A stretch of 64,000 nt of DNA from Kitasatospora fiedleri (GTDB lineage Bacteria > Actinomycetota > Actinomycetes > Streptomycetales > Streptomycetaceae), in NCBI RefSeq assembly GCF_948472415.1, contig NZ_OX419519.1, positions 6,911,001 to 6,975,000 of the forward strand, written 5' to 3'. Position numbers and translations under genes: made by a program. Position 1 is the stretch's first letter; each line of letters opens with the position of its first letter. The notes beneath the pieces are model-generated. The model was not told where the DNA came from, made no database searches, and saw nothing but the letters and a program-made list of their open reading frames with translations. Positions 8,328 through 17,695 of the stretch are shown here, one piece after another.

Positions 8328-9464
8328 CTAGTTGCACCAGCCGTCCCGGTACGCCTCCCAGTGGTCCGGCGTGGCCGCGAAATCGACGTACAGGGCGAGG
8401 CCGAAGTTCCGCCGGCCGTTCGGGCCGAGGGCCAGTCGTGCGCCGCGGACCGCCGCGCGGACGGTCTCCGCGGCGCCGCGGTGGGTGGGCGTGTCGGCCC
8501 AGTAGGCCGGCAGGCCCATGAGCAGGTCGACGCCCGGCGGGGTGTGGGCCAGGGCCAGCGCGGTCTGCCGGGCGACGTAGCCGCCGTACAGCGACTCGAC
8601 CGGCATCGAGGTGTCGTACGACATCACCGCGACCTGGTCGACCCTCCCGGCCGCCGCCGCGAAGTACGCCGCGGACCAGTACTTGCCGTGCCCGCTGAGC
8701 GCGAAGGCGACCCGCCCCAGCCCCGGGACGGGATCGATCTGCGGGGCCGCGACGGACAGCGGCACCGACCGGGCGGCGGTGAGCGCGTGCACCTGGTCGA
8801 GCAGGGCGAGGAACCCGGCCGAGCCCGAGTGCACGGGCTCCAGGTCGAAGTGGACGCCGTCGAAGCCCAGGTCGAGGACCTGCCGCGCGGCGGCGGTGAT
8901 CCGGTCCCGGACGTCGGGGCGGTCCAGGTGCAGCCCCTCCTTCTCGGGCGCCACCACGTCGCCCAGCCAGGACTGGACCCGCACCCCCGGCATCGCCGCG
9001 TGCGCCCGGGCCAGGAAGTCCGCCGCGCCGGGCGCCAGCGCCGGGTCGAGCGAGCCGTCGTGCGCCAGCGGCCCGGTGTGCACGTACAGGTCGTGGATGC
9101 CGGTGCTGCGCACCTTCGCGGCCAGCGCGATCAGCTCCTCGGGCGTGCGCCGCCCGTCGACCCAGGCGTGGCCGAGCCAGATCGCGTCCCGGCCGCGGGT
9201 GCGGGCGTCCGCGGCGGGGTCGCCGGCGTACTCCCAGCGCAGCGCGGCGGCCCCGCCGAGCACCGGCAGTAGGAGCAGGGCGAGGACGGTGCCGAGCGCG
9301 GTGAGGACGCGGCGCGGCCGGCTCCACCGGGTGCGCCCGCGCCAGCGGCGGCGCGCCCGGGCCGGCAGTGTCCGCCATCCGGACGCACCCGGCGCGCGCG
9401 CGGCGCGCTTCCACCGGCTCTGTTCCCCGAAGCGGGCATGATCGTGCTCCCTTCCGGTGGACAA
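8328..9464 (-). CDS. Membrane-anchored GH18-like glycoside hydrolase-fold protein; start uncertain
   Basis: An Arg-rich N-terminus is followed by one membrane segment (VLTALGTVLALLLLPVLGG) and then an extracytoplasmic TIM-barrel-like domain. The strand motif GFDGVHFDLEPV resembles the DGxDxDxE motif of GH18, with Glu as the expected acid. Later segments DQVAVMSYDTSM and LLMGLPAY are also GH18-like. A chitinase-like or polysaccharide-deacetylase-associated role is possible; the substrate is unknown. The start is a problem. The only ATG with a good ribosome site (ATG at 9439, GGAAGGGA before it) is in another frame, and the in-frame options are a TTG at 9464 or rarer codons. Either a non-standard start or a one-base indel in the N-terminal region is likely. 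It is divergent from metH. Confidence 0.6.
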   Translation of the reverse strand: MSTGREHDHARFGEQSRWKRAARAPGASGWRTLPARARRRWRGRTRWSRPRRVLTALGTVLALLLLPVLGGAAALRWEYAGDPAADARTRGRDAIWLGHAWVDGRRTPEELIALAAKVRSTGIHDLYVHTGPLAHDGSLDPALAPGAADFLARAHAAMPGVRVQSWLGDVVAPEKEGLHLDRPDVRDRITAAARQVLDLGFDGVHFDLEPVHSGSAGFLALLDQVHALTAARSVPLSVAAPQIDPVPGLGRVAFALSGHGKYWSAAYFAAAAGRVDQVAVMSYDTSMPVESLYGGYVARQTALALAHTPPGVDLLMGLPAYWADTPTHRGAAETVRAAVRGARLALGPNGRRNFGLALYVDFAATPDHWEAYRDGWCN

Positions 9465-9585
9465 GGACGCCCAGAATTCGAAACGGGTTCCGTCCGGCCG
9501 GGGTGGGACCGATACCCTGGCGGGGTGCGTCCCCGGTCCAGCGGGAGCGCATAGCCGACAGCCGTCGCACTCAGGGAGCAGCCAC

Positions 9586-12500
9586 ATGGCCACCGTTGTA
9601 CCCACGTCCGCCCAGCAGGACCGCGCCGACGCCCTGCGCGAGGCACTCGCCACCCGGGTGGTGGTGGCCGACGGTGCGATGGGCACCATGCTCCAGGCGC
9701 AGGAGCCGACGATGGAGGACTTCCAGCAGCTGGAGGGCTGCAACGAGGTCCTGAACGTCACCCGTCCCGACATCGTGCGCTCGGTGCACGAGGCGTACTT
9801 CGCGGTCGGCGTGGACTGCGTGGAGACCAACACCTTCGGCGCCAACCACTGGGCGCTGAGCGAGTACGACATCCCCGAGCGGATCTTCGAGCTGTCCGAG
9901 GCCGGCGCCCGGATCGCCCGGGAGGTGGCCGACGCCTTCACCGCGGAGGACGGCCGCACCCGCTGGGTGCTCGGTTCGATGGGCCCGGGCACCAAGCTGC
10001 CGACCCTCGGCCACACCACCTTCGAGGTGGTCCGCGAGGGCTTCCGGCAGAACGCGGCGGGCCTGATCGCGGGCGGCGTGGACGCGCTGCTGATCGAGAC
10101 CAGCCAGGACCTGCTGCAGACCAAGGCGTCGGTGCTGGGCTGCCAGGCCGCCCTGGCGGAGGCCGGGGTGAGCCTGCCGATCCTCGCCCAGGTCACCGTC
10201 GAGACCACCGGCACCATGCTGCTGGGCTCGGAGATCGGCGCGGCGCTGACCGCGCTGGAGCCGCTGGGCATCGACTTCATCGGGATGAACTGCGCCACCG
10301 GCCCGGCCGAGATGAGCGAGCACCTGCGCTACCTGGCGAAGAACGCCAAGGTCGGCCTCTCCTGCATGCCGAACGCCGGCCTGCCGGTGCTCACCAAGGA
10401 CGGCGCGCACTACCCGCTCAGCCCCGAGGAGCTGGCCGACGCGCACGAGGGCTTCGTCCGCGACTACGGCCTGGCCCTGGTCGGCGGCTGCTGCGGCACC
10501 ACCCCCGAGCACCTGCGCCGGGTGGTCGAGCGGGTCCAGGGCCTGCCGATCACCGCCCGCGACCCGCGCCCCGAGGCGGCCGCCGCCTCGCTCTACCAGG
10601 CGGTGCCGTTCCGGCAGGACACCTCCTACCTGGCGATCGGCGAGCGCACCAACGCCAACGGCTCGAAGAAGTTCCGCGAGGCGATGCTCGCCGCGGACTG
10701 GCAGACCTGCGTGGAGATCGCCCGCGAGCAGATCCGCGAGGGCGCCCACCTGCTCGACCTGTGCGTGGACTACGTCGGCCGCGACGGCGTCGCCGACATG
10801 CGCGAGATCGCCGGCCGGCTGGCCACCGCCTCCACCCTGCCGATCGTGCTGGACTCCACCGAGCCGCCGGTGCTCAAGGCCGGCCTGGAGATGCTCGGCG
10901 GCCGGGCCGTCCTCAACTCGGTCAACTACGAGGACGGCGACGGCCCCGACACCCGGTTCGGGAGGATCGCCGCGCTGGCCCGCGAGCACGGCGCCGGCCT
11001 GATCGCGCTGACCATCGACGAGCAGGGCCAGGCCCGCACCGCCGAGACCAAGGTCGCCATCGCCGAGCGGCTGATCGAGCAGCTGGGCCGCGAGTACGGC
11101 ATCGACGAGTCCTCGATCCTGGTCGACTGCCTGGCCTTCACCCTGGCCACCGGCCAGGAGGAGTCCCGGCGCGACGGCATCGAGACCATCGAGGCGATCC
11201 GCGAGCTCAAGCGCCGCCACCCGGACGTGCAGACCACCCTGGGCCTGTCGAACATCTCCTTCGGCCTCAACCCGGCCGCCCGCCAGGTGGTCAACTCGGT
11301 CTTCCTGCACGAGTGCGTGGAGGCCGGCCTGGACTCGGCGATCGTGCACGCCGCCAAGATCCTGCCGATGAACCGCATCCCGGAGGACCGCCGGCAGACC
11401 GCCCTCGACCTGGTCTACGACCGCCGCAGCGAGGGCTACGACCCGCTGCAGAAGCTGCTCCAGCTGTTCGAGGGCGTCTCCGCCGCCTCCAGCGCCGCGT
11501 CCAAGGCCGAGGAGCTGGCCGCCCTCCCGCTGGAGGAGCGCCTCCAGCGCCGGATCATCGACGGCGAGCGCAACGGCCTGGAGGCCGACCTGGACGCCGC
11601 GCTGGCCGAGCGCCCGGCGCTGGAGATCATCAACGACACGCTGCTGTCCGGCATGAAGGTGGTCGGCGAGCTGTTCGGCTCCGGCGAGATGCAGCTGCCG
11701 TTCGTGCTCCAGTCCGCCGAGGTGATGAAGGCCGCCGTCGCGCACCTCGAACCGCACATGGAGAAGTCCGACAGCGAGGGCAAGGGCACCATCGTGCTGG
11801 CCACCGTCAAGGGCGACGTGCACGACATCGGCAAGAACCTGGTCGACATCATCCTGTCCAACAACGGCTACAACGTGGTCAACCTGGGCATCAAGCAGCC
11901 GGTGTCGGCGATCGTCGAGGCCGCCCAGGAGCACCGGGCCGACGTGATCGGCATGTCCGGCCTGCTGGTCAAGTCCACGGTGATCATGAAGGAGAACCTG
12001 GAGGAGCTCAACCAGCGCGCGCTGGCCGCCGACTTCCCGGTGATCCTCGGCGGCGCCGCCCTCACCCGCGCCTACGTCGAGCAGGACCTGCACGAGATCT
12101 ACGACGGCGAGGTCCGCTACGCCCGGGACGCCTTCGAGGGCCTGCGGCTGATGGACGCCCTGATCGGCATCAAGCGCGGCGTGCCCGGCGCGACCCTGCC
12201 CGAGCTGCGCAAGCGCCGGCACGCCCGGGTCGAGGTGGAGGAGCCGGAGGAGGCCAACCTCGGCCAGATCCGCTCCGACGTGGCCGTCGACAACCCGATC
12301 CCCGTCCCGCCGTTCTGGGGCGACCGGATCATCAAGGGCATCCCGTTCCAGGACTACGCCTCCTGGCTGGACGAGGACGCCCTGTTCAAGGGGCAGTGGG
12401 GCCTCAAGGGCGGCCGCAGCGGAGGCCCGTCCTACGAGGAGCTGGTGGAGACCGAGGGCCGCCCGCGGCTGCGCGGCTGGCTGGACCGGCTGCAGACCGA

Positions 12501-13089
12501 GGGCTGGCTGGAGCCCGCCGTGGTCTACGGCTACTTCCCGGCCAACTCCAAGGGCGACGACCTGATCCTGTACCGCGAGGACGGCTCCGAGCTGACCAGG
12601 TTCACCTTCCCCCGCCAGCGCCGCGGCCGCCGGCTCTGCCTGGCCGACTTCTTCCGCCCCGAGGAGTCCGGCGAGCGCGACGTGGTCGGCCTCCAGGTGG
12701 TCACCATGGGCAACCGGATCTCCGAGGCCGCCAACGAGCTGTTCGCCGACAACTCCTACCGCGACTACCTCGAACTGCACGGCCTGTCCGTCCAGTTGGC
12801 GGAGGCGCTGGCCGAGTTCTGGCACGCCCGGGTCCGCTACGAGCTGGGCTTCGGCGACGAGGACCCGCAGGACGTGCGCGACATGTTCGCGCTCAAGTAC
12901 CGCGGCGCCCGCTTCTCGCTCGGCTACGGGGCCTGCCCCGAGCTGGAGGACCGGGCCAAGATCGCCGAGCTGCTGCGCCCCGAGCGGGTCGGCGTGATCC
13001 TCTCCGAGGAGTACCAGCTGCACCCCGAGCAGTCCACCGACGCCATCGTGCTCCACCACCCCGAGGCCAAGTACTTCAACGCGCGCTAG
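9586..13089 (+). CDS. metH: Cobalamin-dependent methionine synthase MetH
   Basis: 1167 residues, full length for the family. It transfers a methyl group from methyltetrahydrofolate to homocysteine through cobalamin. Domains in order: homocysteine-binding (about 20-330, zinc cysteines in GMNCATGP and GGCCGTTPEH), pterin-binding (about 355-620, GERTNANGSKKF), cap and B12-binding domains (DVHDIGKN with the cobalt-ligand His746; later GMSGLLVKS), and the C-terminal AdoMet-binding reactivation domain (YGYFPANSKGDD). The ATG at 9586 is preceded by CAGGGAG. I looked for a cobalamin or SAH riboswitch in the short leader and saw none. The gene stands alone, divergent from the GH18-like gene. Confidence 0.98.
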   Translation: MATVVPTSAQQDRADALREALATRVVVADGAMGTMLQAQEPTMEDFQQLEGCNEVLNVTRPDIVRSVHEAYFAVGVDCVETNTFGANHWALSEYDIPERIFELSEAGARIAREVADAFTAEDGRTRWVLGSMGPGTKLPTLGHTTFEVVREGFRQNAAGLIAGGVDALLIETSQDLLQTKASVLGCQAALAEAGVSLPILAQVTVETTGTMLLGSEIGAALTALEPLGIDFIGMNCATGPAEMSEHLRYLAKNAKVGLSCMPNAGLPVLTKDGAHYPLSPEELADAHEGFVRDYGLALVGGCCGTTPEHLRRVVERVQGLPITARDPRPEAAAASLYQAVPFRQDTSYLAIGERTNANGSKKFREAMLAADWQTCVEIAREQIREGAHLLDLCVDYVGRDGVADMREIAGRLATASTLPIVLDSTEPPVLKAGLEMLGGRAVLNSVNYEDGDGPDTRFGRIAALAREHGAGLIALTIDEQGQARTAETKVAIAERLIEQLGREYGIDESSILVDCLAFTLATGQEESRRDGIETIEAIRELKRRHPDVQTTLGLSNISFGLNPAARQVVNSVFLHECVEAGLDSAIVHAAKILPMNRIPEDRRQTALDLVYDRRSEGYDPLQKLLQLFEGVSAASSAASKAEELAALPLEERLQRRIIDGERNGLEADLDAALAERPALEIINDTLLSGMKVVGELFGSGEMQLPFVLQSAEVMKAAVAHLEPHMEKSDSEGKGTIVLATVKGDVHDIGKNLVDIILSNNGYNVVNLGIKQPVSAIVEAAQEHRADVIGMSGLLVKSTVIMKENLEELNQRALAADFPVILGGAALTRAYVEQDLHEIYDGEVRYARDAFEGLRLMDALIGIKRGVPGATLPELRKRRHARVEVEEPEEANLGQIRSDVAVDNPIPVPPFWGDRIIKGIPFQDYASWLDEDALFKGQWGLKGGRSGGPSYEELVETEGRPRLRGWLDRLQTEGWLEPAVVYGYFPANSKGDDLILYREDGSELTRFTFPRQRRGRRLCLADFFRPEESGERDVVGLQVVTMGNRISEAANELFADNSYRDYLELHGLSVQLAEALAEFWHARVRYELGFGDEDPQDVRDMFALKYRGARFSLGYGACPELEDRAKIAELLRPERVGVILSEEYQLHPEQSTDAIVLHHPEAKYFNAR

Positions 13090-13266
13090 ACCTTCCACCG
13101 GAGATCATCCGTTCGCCCCGCCGCCGCCCGGTGCAATCCGACCGGGCGGGCGTATTCTTGATGATCCTGAACGGGCCGGTCCGCAGACCAGCGGGCCGGC
13201 CCGCGCCATCCCCGGACGCGCCGCAACCGCACCGCGCCGGGCCACCCACCAGGAAGGACGGCGCGC

Positions 13267-13983
13267 ATGACGACGGTCTCGACCCCGGTCCGCATCGGCG
13301 GAGACGGCGAGGACAGCGGCCTGCACGCCGTCCTGCTCGACATGGACGGCACCCTGGTCGACACCGAGGACTCCTGGTGGCAGGCCGAGGTCGGCCTGTT
13401 CGCCGAACTCGGCCACCGCCTCACCGCCGAGGACCGCACCCACGTGGTCGGCGGGCCGATGACCCGGGTGATCGACTACCTGATCACCCGCACCGGCGTC
13501 ACCCTCAGCCCCGCCGAACTGACCGTCCTGATCAACCAGCGCTTCGTCGACCTGCTGGCCGGCGGCGTCCCGCTGATGCCCGGCGCCGAGCGGCTGCTCA
13601 ACACCCTGGCCGCGCACGGCGTCCCGGCCGCCCTGGTGTCCGCCTCGCACCGGCACATCATCGACATCGTGCTGCGCAGCCTGGGCGCCCGGCACTTCGC
13701 CTTCACCGTGGCCGGCGACGAGGTCGCCCGCACCAAGCCGCACCCCGACCCCTACCTGGCCGCCGCCGCCCGGCTCGGCGCCGACCCGGCCCGCTGCGTG
13801 GTCATCGAGGACACCCCCACCGGCGTCGCCGCCGCCGAGGCGGCCGGCTGCCCGGTCATCGCGATCCCCTCGATCGCCCCGATCGAGCCCGCCCCCGGCC
13901 GCCTGGTGCTGCCCTCGCTGGAGCACGTCGACCTCGCCCTGCTGCGCACCCTGGCCGGCACCCGGGTGCGGGGCGGGGTGTGA
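13267..13983 (+). CDS. HAD-superfamily phosphatase (beta-phosphoglucomutase-like)
   Basis: 238 residues. HAD motif I is LLDMDGTLVDTEDSW with the nucleophile Asp; motif II is LVSASHR; motif III/IV is ARTKPHPDPYL followed by VIEDTPTGVAAAEAAG. A helical cap between motifs I and II places it in subclass I. The substrate is unknown: sugar phosphate or phosphoglycolate phosphatase activities are typical of the group. AGGAAGG lies upstream of the ATG. It follows metH by about 180 bases. That gap contains an AT-richer patch (GTATTCTTGATGATCC, about 13150-13165) which may carry its own promoter. Confidence 0.88.
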   Translation: MTTVSTPVRIGGDGEDSGLHAVLLDMDGTLVDTEDSWWQAEVGLFAELGHRLTAEDRTHVVGGPMTRVIDYLITRTGVTLSPAELTVLINQRFVDLLAGGVPLMPGAERLLNTLAAHGVPAALVSASHRHIIDIVLRSLGARHFAFTVAGDEVARTKPHPDPYLAAAARLGADPARCVVIEDTPTGVAAAEAAGCPVIAIPSIAPIEPAPGRLVLPSLEHVDLALLRTLAGTRVRGGV

Positions 13984-14322
13984 GGTTCGTCTCCCTCACC
14001 CCCTTTGTCGGTTTCGTTCCGCGTTCGGTGGTACGCGGACCGTATCCGGCCGCGCGGGCGAAAACGGGCATTGGCTGACAACTCGTCGGCTGAGCGGACA
14101 AGGCCCTGCGAACCGCGCGCCCGCCCCCGCCGCACGCCCGGTGACCCTCCGGGACCGATGTGGCACGCTAAGGCCGCACCAGTCCCCGCGCCGCCCCACC
14201 CGAAACCGGGTACCGGGCGCGCACGCGGGCCGTACCAGACCCGCCACCGCCGCCACACCCAGGCGCCGGACGGCGGGCCACCGGCGACAGCCGGCCGCAC
14301 GCAGTGAGGAAGACCACCCCGC
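13984..14322. other. 339-base intergenic region, no gene seen
   Basis: Between the HAD gene and the peptide-binding lipoprotein. I see no credible coding frame, no stable terminator and no known RNA family. The best guess is a promoter with a long leader for the downstream gene: CATTGGCTGACAACTCG near 14070 is the least GC-rich stretch. Confidence 0.4.
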
Positions 14323-15915
14323 ATGACGACGCCCAACCGCCTGGCCGTGCTCAGCTGCGCCGCCCTCGTCGCCACCACGGCGGCGGGCTGCGCCTCCGTC
14401 GAGAAGGTCGCCGGCGGCGGTGGCAACGAGACGATCACCATGGGTACCACCAGCGTGACCAGCGTGCTGGACCCGGCCGGCGCGTACGACGCGGGCTCCT
14501 GGCTGATCCTCAACAACACCTTCCAGTCGCTGCTGAGCTTCCCCTCCGGCGCGACCGAGCCGCAGCCCGACGCCGCCGAGTCCTGCCAGTTCACCAGCGC
14601 CGACGCGCTCACCTACACCTGCAAGCTGCGCAGCGGCCTGAAGTTCTCCAACGGGCACCCGCTGACCGCCCAGGACGTCAAGTTCTCGATCGACCGGGTC
14701 AAGAAGATCGACGACCCGTCCGGCCCCGCCTCGCTGCTGTCCACCATCGCCTCGGTGGAGACCTCCGGCGACCGCGACATCACCTTCCACCTGGACAGCC
14801 CCGACGCGGTGCTCCCGGCCAAGCTGGCCTCGGCGGCCGGCTCGATCGTCGACCACCAGGTCTTCCCGGCCGACAAGCTGCTCGGCAACGGCTCCCTGGT
14901 CGGCTCCGGGCCGTACAAGATCGACTCGGTCGAGATGAACGGCAAGGCCCCCAGCAAGGTCCTGCTCAGCGCCAACTCCGGCTACCAGGGCACCGCCAAG
15001 CTGCAGAACGGCAAGTTCGCGGTGCGCTACTTCGACAAGCCCGAGGAGCTGAAGTCCGCCCTCGACAGCGGCGCGGTCGACCTCACCGACAACAGCCTCG
15101 ACCCCAGCGCGGCCGCCCAGATCAAGAGCGACGACCTGGCCGGCACCGGCAAGCTCCGGGTCGCCGAGGGCGCCTCCGGCGAGACCCGCTACCTGGTCTT
15201 CAACACCAAGGACGAGACCGGCGGCAACCAGGCCGTCCGGCAGGCCGCCGCCCAGCTGGTCGACCGCAAGGCGATCTCGCACGACGTCTACGCGGGCACC
15301 GTGCAGCCGCTCTACTCGATCGTCCCGGCGGGCGTGGCCGGCCACACCACCGCGTTCTTCGACAAGTACGGCGAGCCCGACCCGGCCAAGGCCAAGCGCA
15401 TCCTCACCAACGCGCACGTCGCCACCCCGGTCAAGCTCACCCTGACCTGGTCCCGGGCCCGGGCCGGCGCCGCCGAGCTGGAGTCCGTCAAGCAGCAGCT
15501 GGAGAACGGCGGCCTGTTCCAGGTCACCGTCCAGCAGGAGCCCGACTGGACGGCCTTCCAGGCCGGCTGGAAGAACGGCGGCTACCAGGCGTACACCGTC
15601 GGCTGGACCCCCGACTACTCCGACGCCGACGACTACATCAGCCCGCTGGTGGTCGGCGGCGGCGCCTTCCACAACGGCTGGGACAACCCGCAGATCAGCG
15701 GCAAGCTGGTGCCGGACTCGATCAAGCTCACCGACCGCTCCGGCGGCGGCGCCTACGACCAGATCCAGAAGATCCTGGCCGACGCCGTCCCGATGGTCCC
15801 GCTGTTCCAGAACAAGTCCTTCTACGTGTACCAGCCCGCCATCACCGGCGTGGACTCCACCGTGGACAGCAGCGGCGTGTTCCGGTTCTGGGAGATCGGC
15901 CGCACCGCGAAGTAA
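14323..15915 (+). CDS. Family-5 (peptide/nickel-type) ABC substrate-binding lipoprotein
   Basis: 530 residues with a lipoprotein signal peptide (lipobox TAAGC, Cys23). The mature region is SBP_bac_5: early motif TSVLDPAGAYD, the hallmark LRSGLKFSNGHPLTAQDVKFSIDRV, and late AYTVGWTPDYSDADDY. These proteins bind oligopeptides or other amphipathic solutes for Opp/Dpp-type importers. No permease or ATPase gene is nearby, so it is an orphan component that must pair with a distant transporter or act as a sensor. GTGAGGAAG precedes the ATG. Transcription probably ends at the strong hairpin just downstream. Confidence 0.93.
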   Translation: MTTPNRLAVLSCAALVATTAAGCASVEKVAGGGGNETITMGTTSVTSVLDPAGAYDAGSWLILNNTFQSLLSFPSGATEPQPDAAESCQFTSADALTYTCKLRSGLKFSNGHPLTAQDVKFSIDRVKKIDDPSGPASLLSTIASVETSGDRDITFHLDSPDAVLPAKLASAAGSIVDHQVFPADKLLGNGSLVGSGPYKIDSVEMNGKAPSKVLLSANSGYQGTAKLQNGKFAVRYFDKPEELKSALDSGAVDLTDNSLDPSAAAQIKSDDLAGTGKLRVAEGASGETRYLVFNTKDETGGNQAVRQAAAQLVDRKAISHDVYAGTVQPLYSIVPAGVAGHTTAFFDKYGEPDPAKAKRILTNAHVATPVKLTLTWSRARAGAAELESVKQQLENGGLFQVTVQQEPDWTAFQAGWKNGGYQAYTVGWTPDYSDADDYISPLVVGGGAFHNGWDNPQISGKLVPDSIKLTDRSGGGAYDQIQKILADAVPMVPLFQNKSFYVYQPAITGVDSTVDSSGVFRFWEIGRTAK

Positions 15916-15928
15916 CGATCCGCCCACA

Positions 15929-15974
15929 CGCCGAACGGCCCGCCGCCCCCTCGGGGACGGCGGGCCGTTCGGCG
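15929..15974. terminator. Strong bidirectional terminator
   Basis: A perfect 17-bp stem (15929-15945 with 15958-15974) and 12-base loop between two convergent genes (binding lipoprotein on plus, response regulator on minus). The loop can form four further GC pairs. Confidence 0.85.
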
Positions 15975-15987
15975 CTCCCGCCCGCGG

Positions 15988-16659
15988 CTACAGCGAGCCC
16001 GGGCGCACCAGGCCGCTCTCGTACGCGTACACCGCCGCCTGCACCCGGTCGCGCAGCTGGAGCTTGGTCAGCACGTGCCCCACGTGCGTCTTCACCGTGG
16101 TCTCCGAGACGAACAGCTCGGCGGCGATCTCCGCGTTCGACAGCCCGCGCGCCACCAGCCGCAGCACCTCCACCTCGCGCTCGGTCAGCACCGTCAGCGC
16201 CTGCGGCGGCGCCTCGTCGCCCGAGGGCAGCTTGGTGGCGTACATGTCCAGCAGCCGGCGGGTCACCGACGGGGCCAGCATCGCCGCGCCGTCCGCCACC
16301 ACCCGGATCGCCTGCACCAGCTCCTCGGCCGGCACGTCCTTGAGCAGGAAGCCGCTGGCCCCCGCCCGCAGCGCCTCCACCACGTACTCGTCCAGGTCGA
16401 AGGTGGTCAGCACCAGCACCTTCGCCGGGCCGTCCCGGTCCGGGCCGGCGATCCGCCGGGTCGCCTCCACGCCGTCCATCCGCGGCATCCGGATGTCCAT
16501 CAGCACCACGTCCGGCTGCAGGGCGCGGACCTGGTCCAGCGCCTGCTGCCCGTCGCCCGCCTCGCCGACCACCACCAGGTCGGACTCCGCCTCCAGGATC
16601 ATCCGGAAACCGGTACGCAGCAGCGGCTGGTCGTCCACCAGCAGCACACGGATCGTCAC
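15988..16659 (-). CDS. NarL/LuxR-family response regulator, orphan
   Basis: 223 residues from GTG with AAGGAG upstream. The receiver domain (1-120) has acidic pocket Asp9/Asp10, phospho-acceptor Asp55 (VVLMDIRMP) and the conserved Lys in FLLKDVPAEE. The C-terminal LuxR helix-turn-helix (about 150-210) reads LTEREVEVLRLVARGLSNAEIA. No histidine kinase is encoded beside it. It starts directly at the stop codon of the RecB-like nuclease gene, so the two are translationally coupled. That suggests a shared condition of expression rather than a known pathway. Confidence 0.92.
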   Translation of the reverse strand: MTIRVLLVDDQPLLRTGFRMILEAESDLVVVGEAGDGQQALDQVRALQPDVVLMDIRMPRMDGVEATRRIAGPDRDGPAKVLVLTTFDLDEYVVEALRAGASGFLLKDVPAEELVQAIRVVADGAAMLAPSVTRRLLDMYATKLPSGDEAPPQALTVLTEREVEVLRLVARGLSNAEIAAELFVSETTVKTHVGHVLTKLQLRDRVQAAVYAYESGLVRPGSL

Positions 16660-17523
16660 CTACGACTCCTTGCCAGGAATGGTCACAGTTGCCGGCAGCG
16701 GGTACGGCGGGGGAGTGCCGCCGAACTCCGGGCAGGACGCCTTGTGGTCGCACCAGTCGCACAGCCGGTTGCGCGTCGCCGGGAAGTCGCCGGTGGCCAC
16801 CGCCGCCGAGATCGCCTCCCAGAGCGCCTCCAGCTTGCGCTCCACCGCGAGCAGGTCGGCCTCGTCCGGGTCGTACGTCACCACGTCCCCGCCGCCGCCC
16901 AGGTACACCAGCTGCAGGCGCTTGGGGACCACGCCCCGCCACCGCCACACCACCAGCGCGTAGAACTTCATCTGGAACATCGCCCGGCCCTCGAAGTCCC
17001 GCGAGGGCGCCCGGCCGGTCTTGTAGTCCACCAGCCGCACCTCGCCGGAGGGCGCGACGTCCACCCGGTCGATGTACCCGCGCAGCAGCAGGCCGGAGGC
17101 CAGCGCGGTCTCCACGTACAGCTCCCGCTCCACCGGGTGCAGCCGGGTCGGGTCCTCCAGCCGGAACCAGCGGCGCACCAGCTTCTCGGCGTCCGCCAGC
17201 CAGCCGGCCAACTCCTCCGGCGCGTCCGGGAACAGTTCCGCCAGCTCCGGCCGTTCCCCCAGCAACCGCTCCCACTGCGGGCCCAGCAGCCCGAGCGCCC
17301 GCTCCGGCGTGCGCTCGGCCGGCGGGTGGTCGAACAGCCGCTCCAGCACCGCGTGCACCAGCGTCCCCCGGGTGGCGGCGGCGCTCGGCGGCTCCGGCAG
17401 CCGGTCGATCACCCGCAGCCGGTACAGCAGCGGGCAGGTCATGAAGTCACCCGCCCGGGACGGCGACAGCCCGGTCGGCCGGGCGGCCGGACGCGGGGCG
17501 GGCGAGGGGTCGGTCTGCTGCAT
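16660..17523 (-). CDS. RecB-family PD-(D/E)XK exonuclease with predicted Fe-S cluster
   Basis: 287 residues. The nuclease core has EVRLVDYKTG (the D...x-K of the PD-(D/E)XK motif) and upstream acidic residues. Four cysteines frame the domain: Cys30 in DFMTCPLLYRL and Cys255, Cys258 and Cys264 in CDWCDHKASC. This is the arrangement that holds a 4Fe-4S cluster in AddB, Cas4 and related nucleases. Small stand-alone RecB-like proteins of this kind are widespread in actinobacteria with no firmly assigned function; a role in DNA repair is inferred. The transcript appears leaderless (separate promoter entry). The response regulator gene follows without a gap. Confidence 0.88.
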   Translation of the reverse strand: MQQTDPSPAPRPAARPTGLSPSRAGDFMTCPLLYRLRVIDRLPEPPSAAATRGTLVHAVLERLFDHPPAERTPERALGLLGPQWERLLGERPELAELFPDAPEELAGWLADAEKLVRRWFRLEDPTRLHPVERELYVETALASGLLLRGYIDRVDVAPSGEVRLVDYKTGRAPSRDFEGRAMFQMKFYALVVWRWRGVVPKRLQLVYLGGGGDVVTYDPDEADLLAVERKLEALWEAISAAVATGDFPATRNRLCDWCDHKASCPEFGGTPPPYPLPATVTIPGKES

Positions 17524-17529
17524 GCCACG

Positions 17530-17535
17530 ACCCTA
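17530..17535 (-). promoter_or_regulatory. -10 box placing the nuclease start as leaderless
   Basis: On the minus strand TAGGGT sits exactly 6 bases before the ATG at 17523, with no ribosome-binding site between. A transcript from this -10 would begin at or next to the start codon. The -35 is not clear. Confidence 0.45.
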
Positions 17536-17695
17536 TTGCACCGAACCGACAGCACGGGCGGACGGGCGGCGGAGCACGGGTCGGAGCACGGGTCGGCGGG
17601 CCGGATCGGGGAAAGGGGACAGTGGGGGCACCGCCGTTACCGCCGGGAGATCACGTAGCGTACGAGGCACCAGCGGACGGCGAGAGAGGAGCACG

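Noticed and set aside
9480..9585. Cobalamin or SAH riboswitch before metH
   Set aside because: The leader is short and has none of the conserved B12-box or SAH-type core sequences I could recognise.
9571..13098. Very long open frame antisense to metH, and similar ones across most genes
   Set aside because: High-GC third positions keep antisense and shifted frames open. These lack family motifs, ribosome sites and normal composition.
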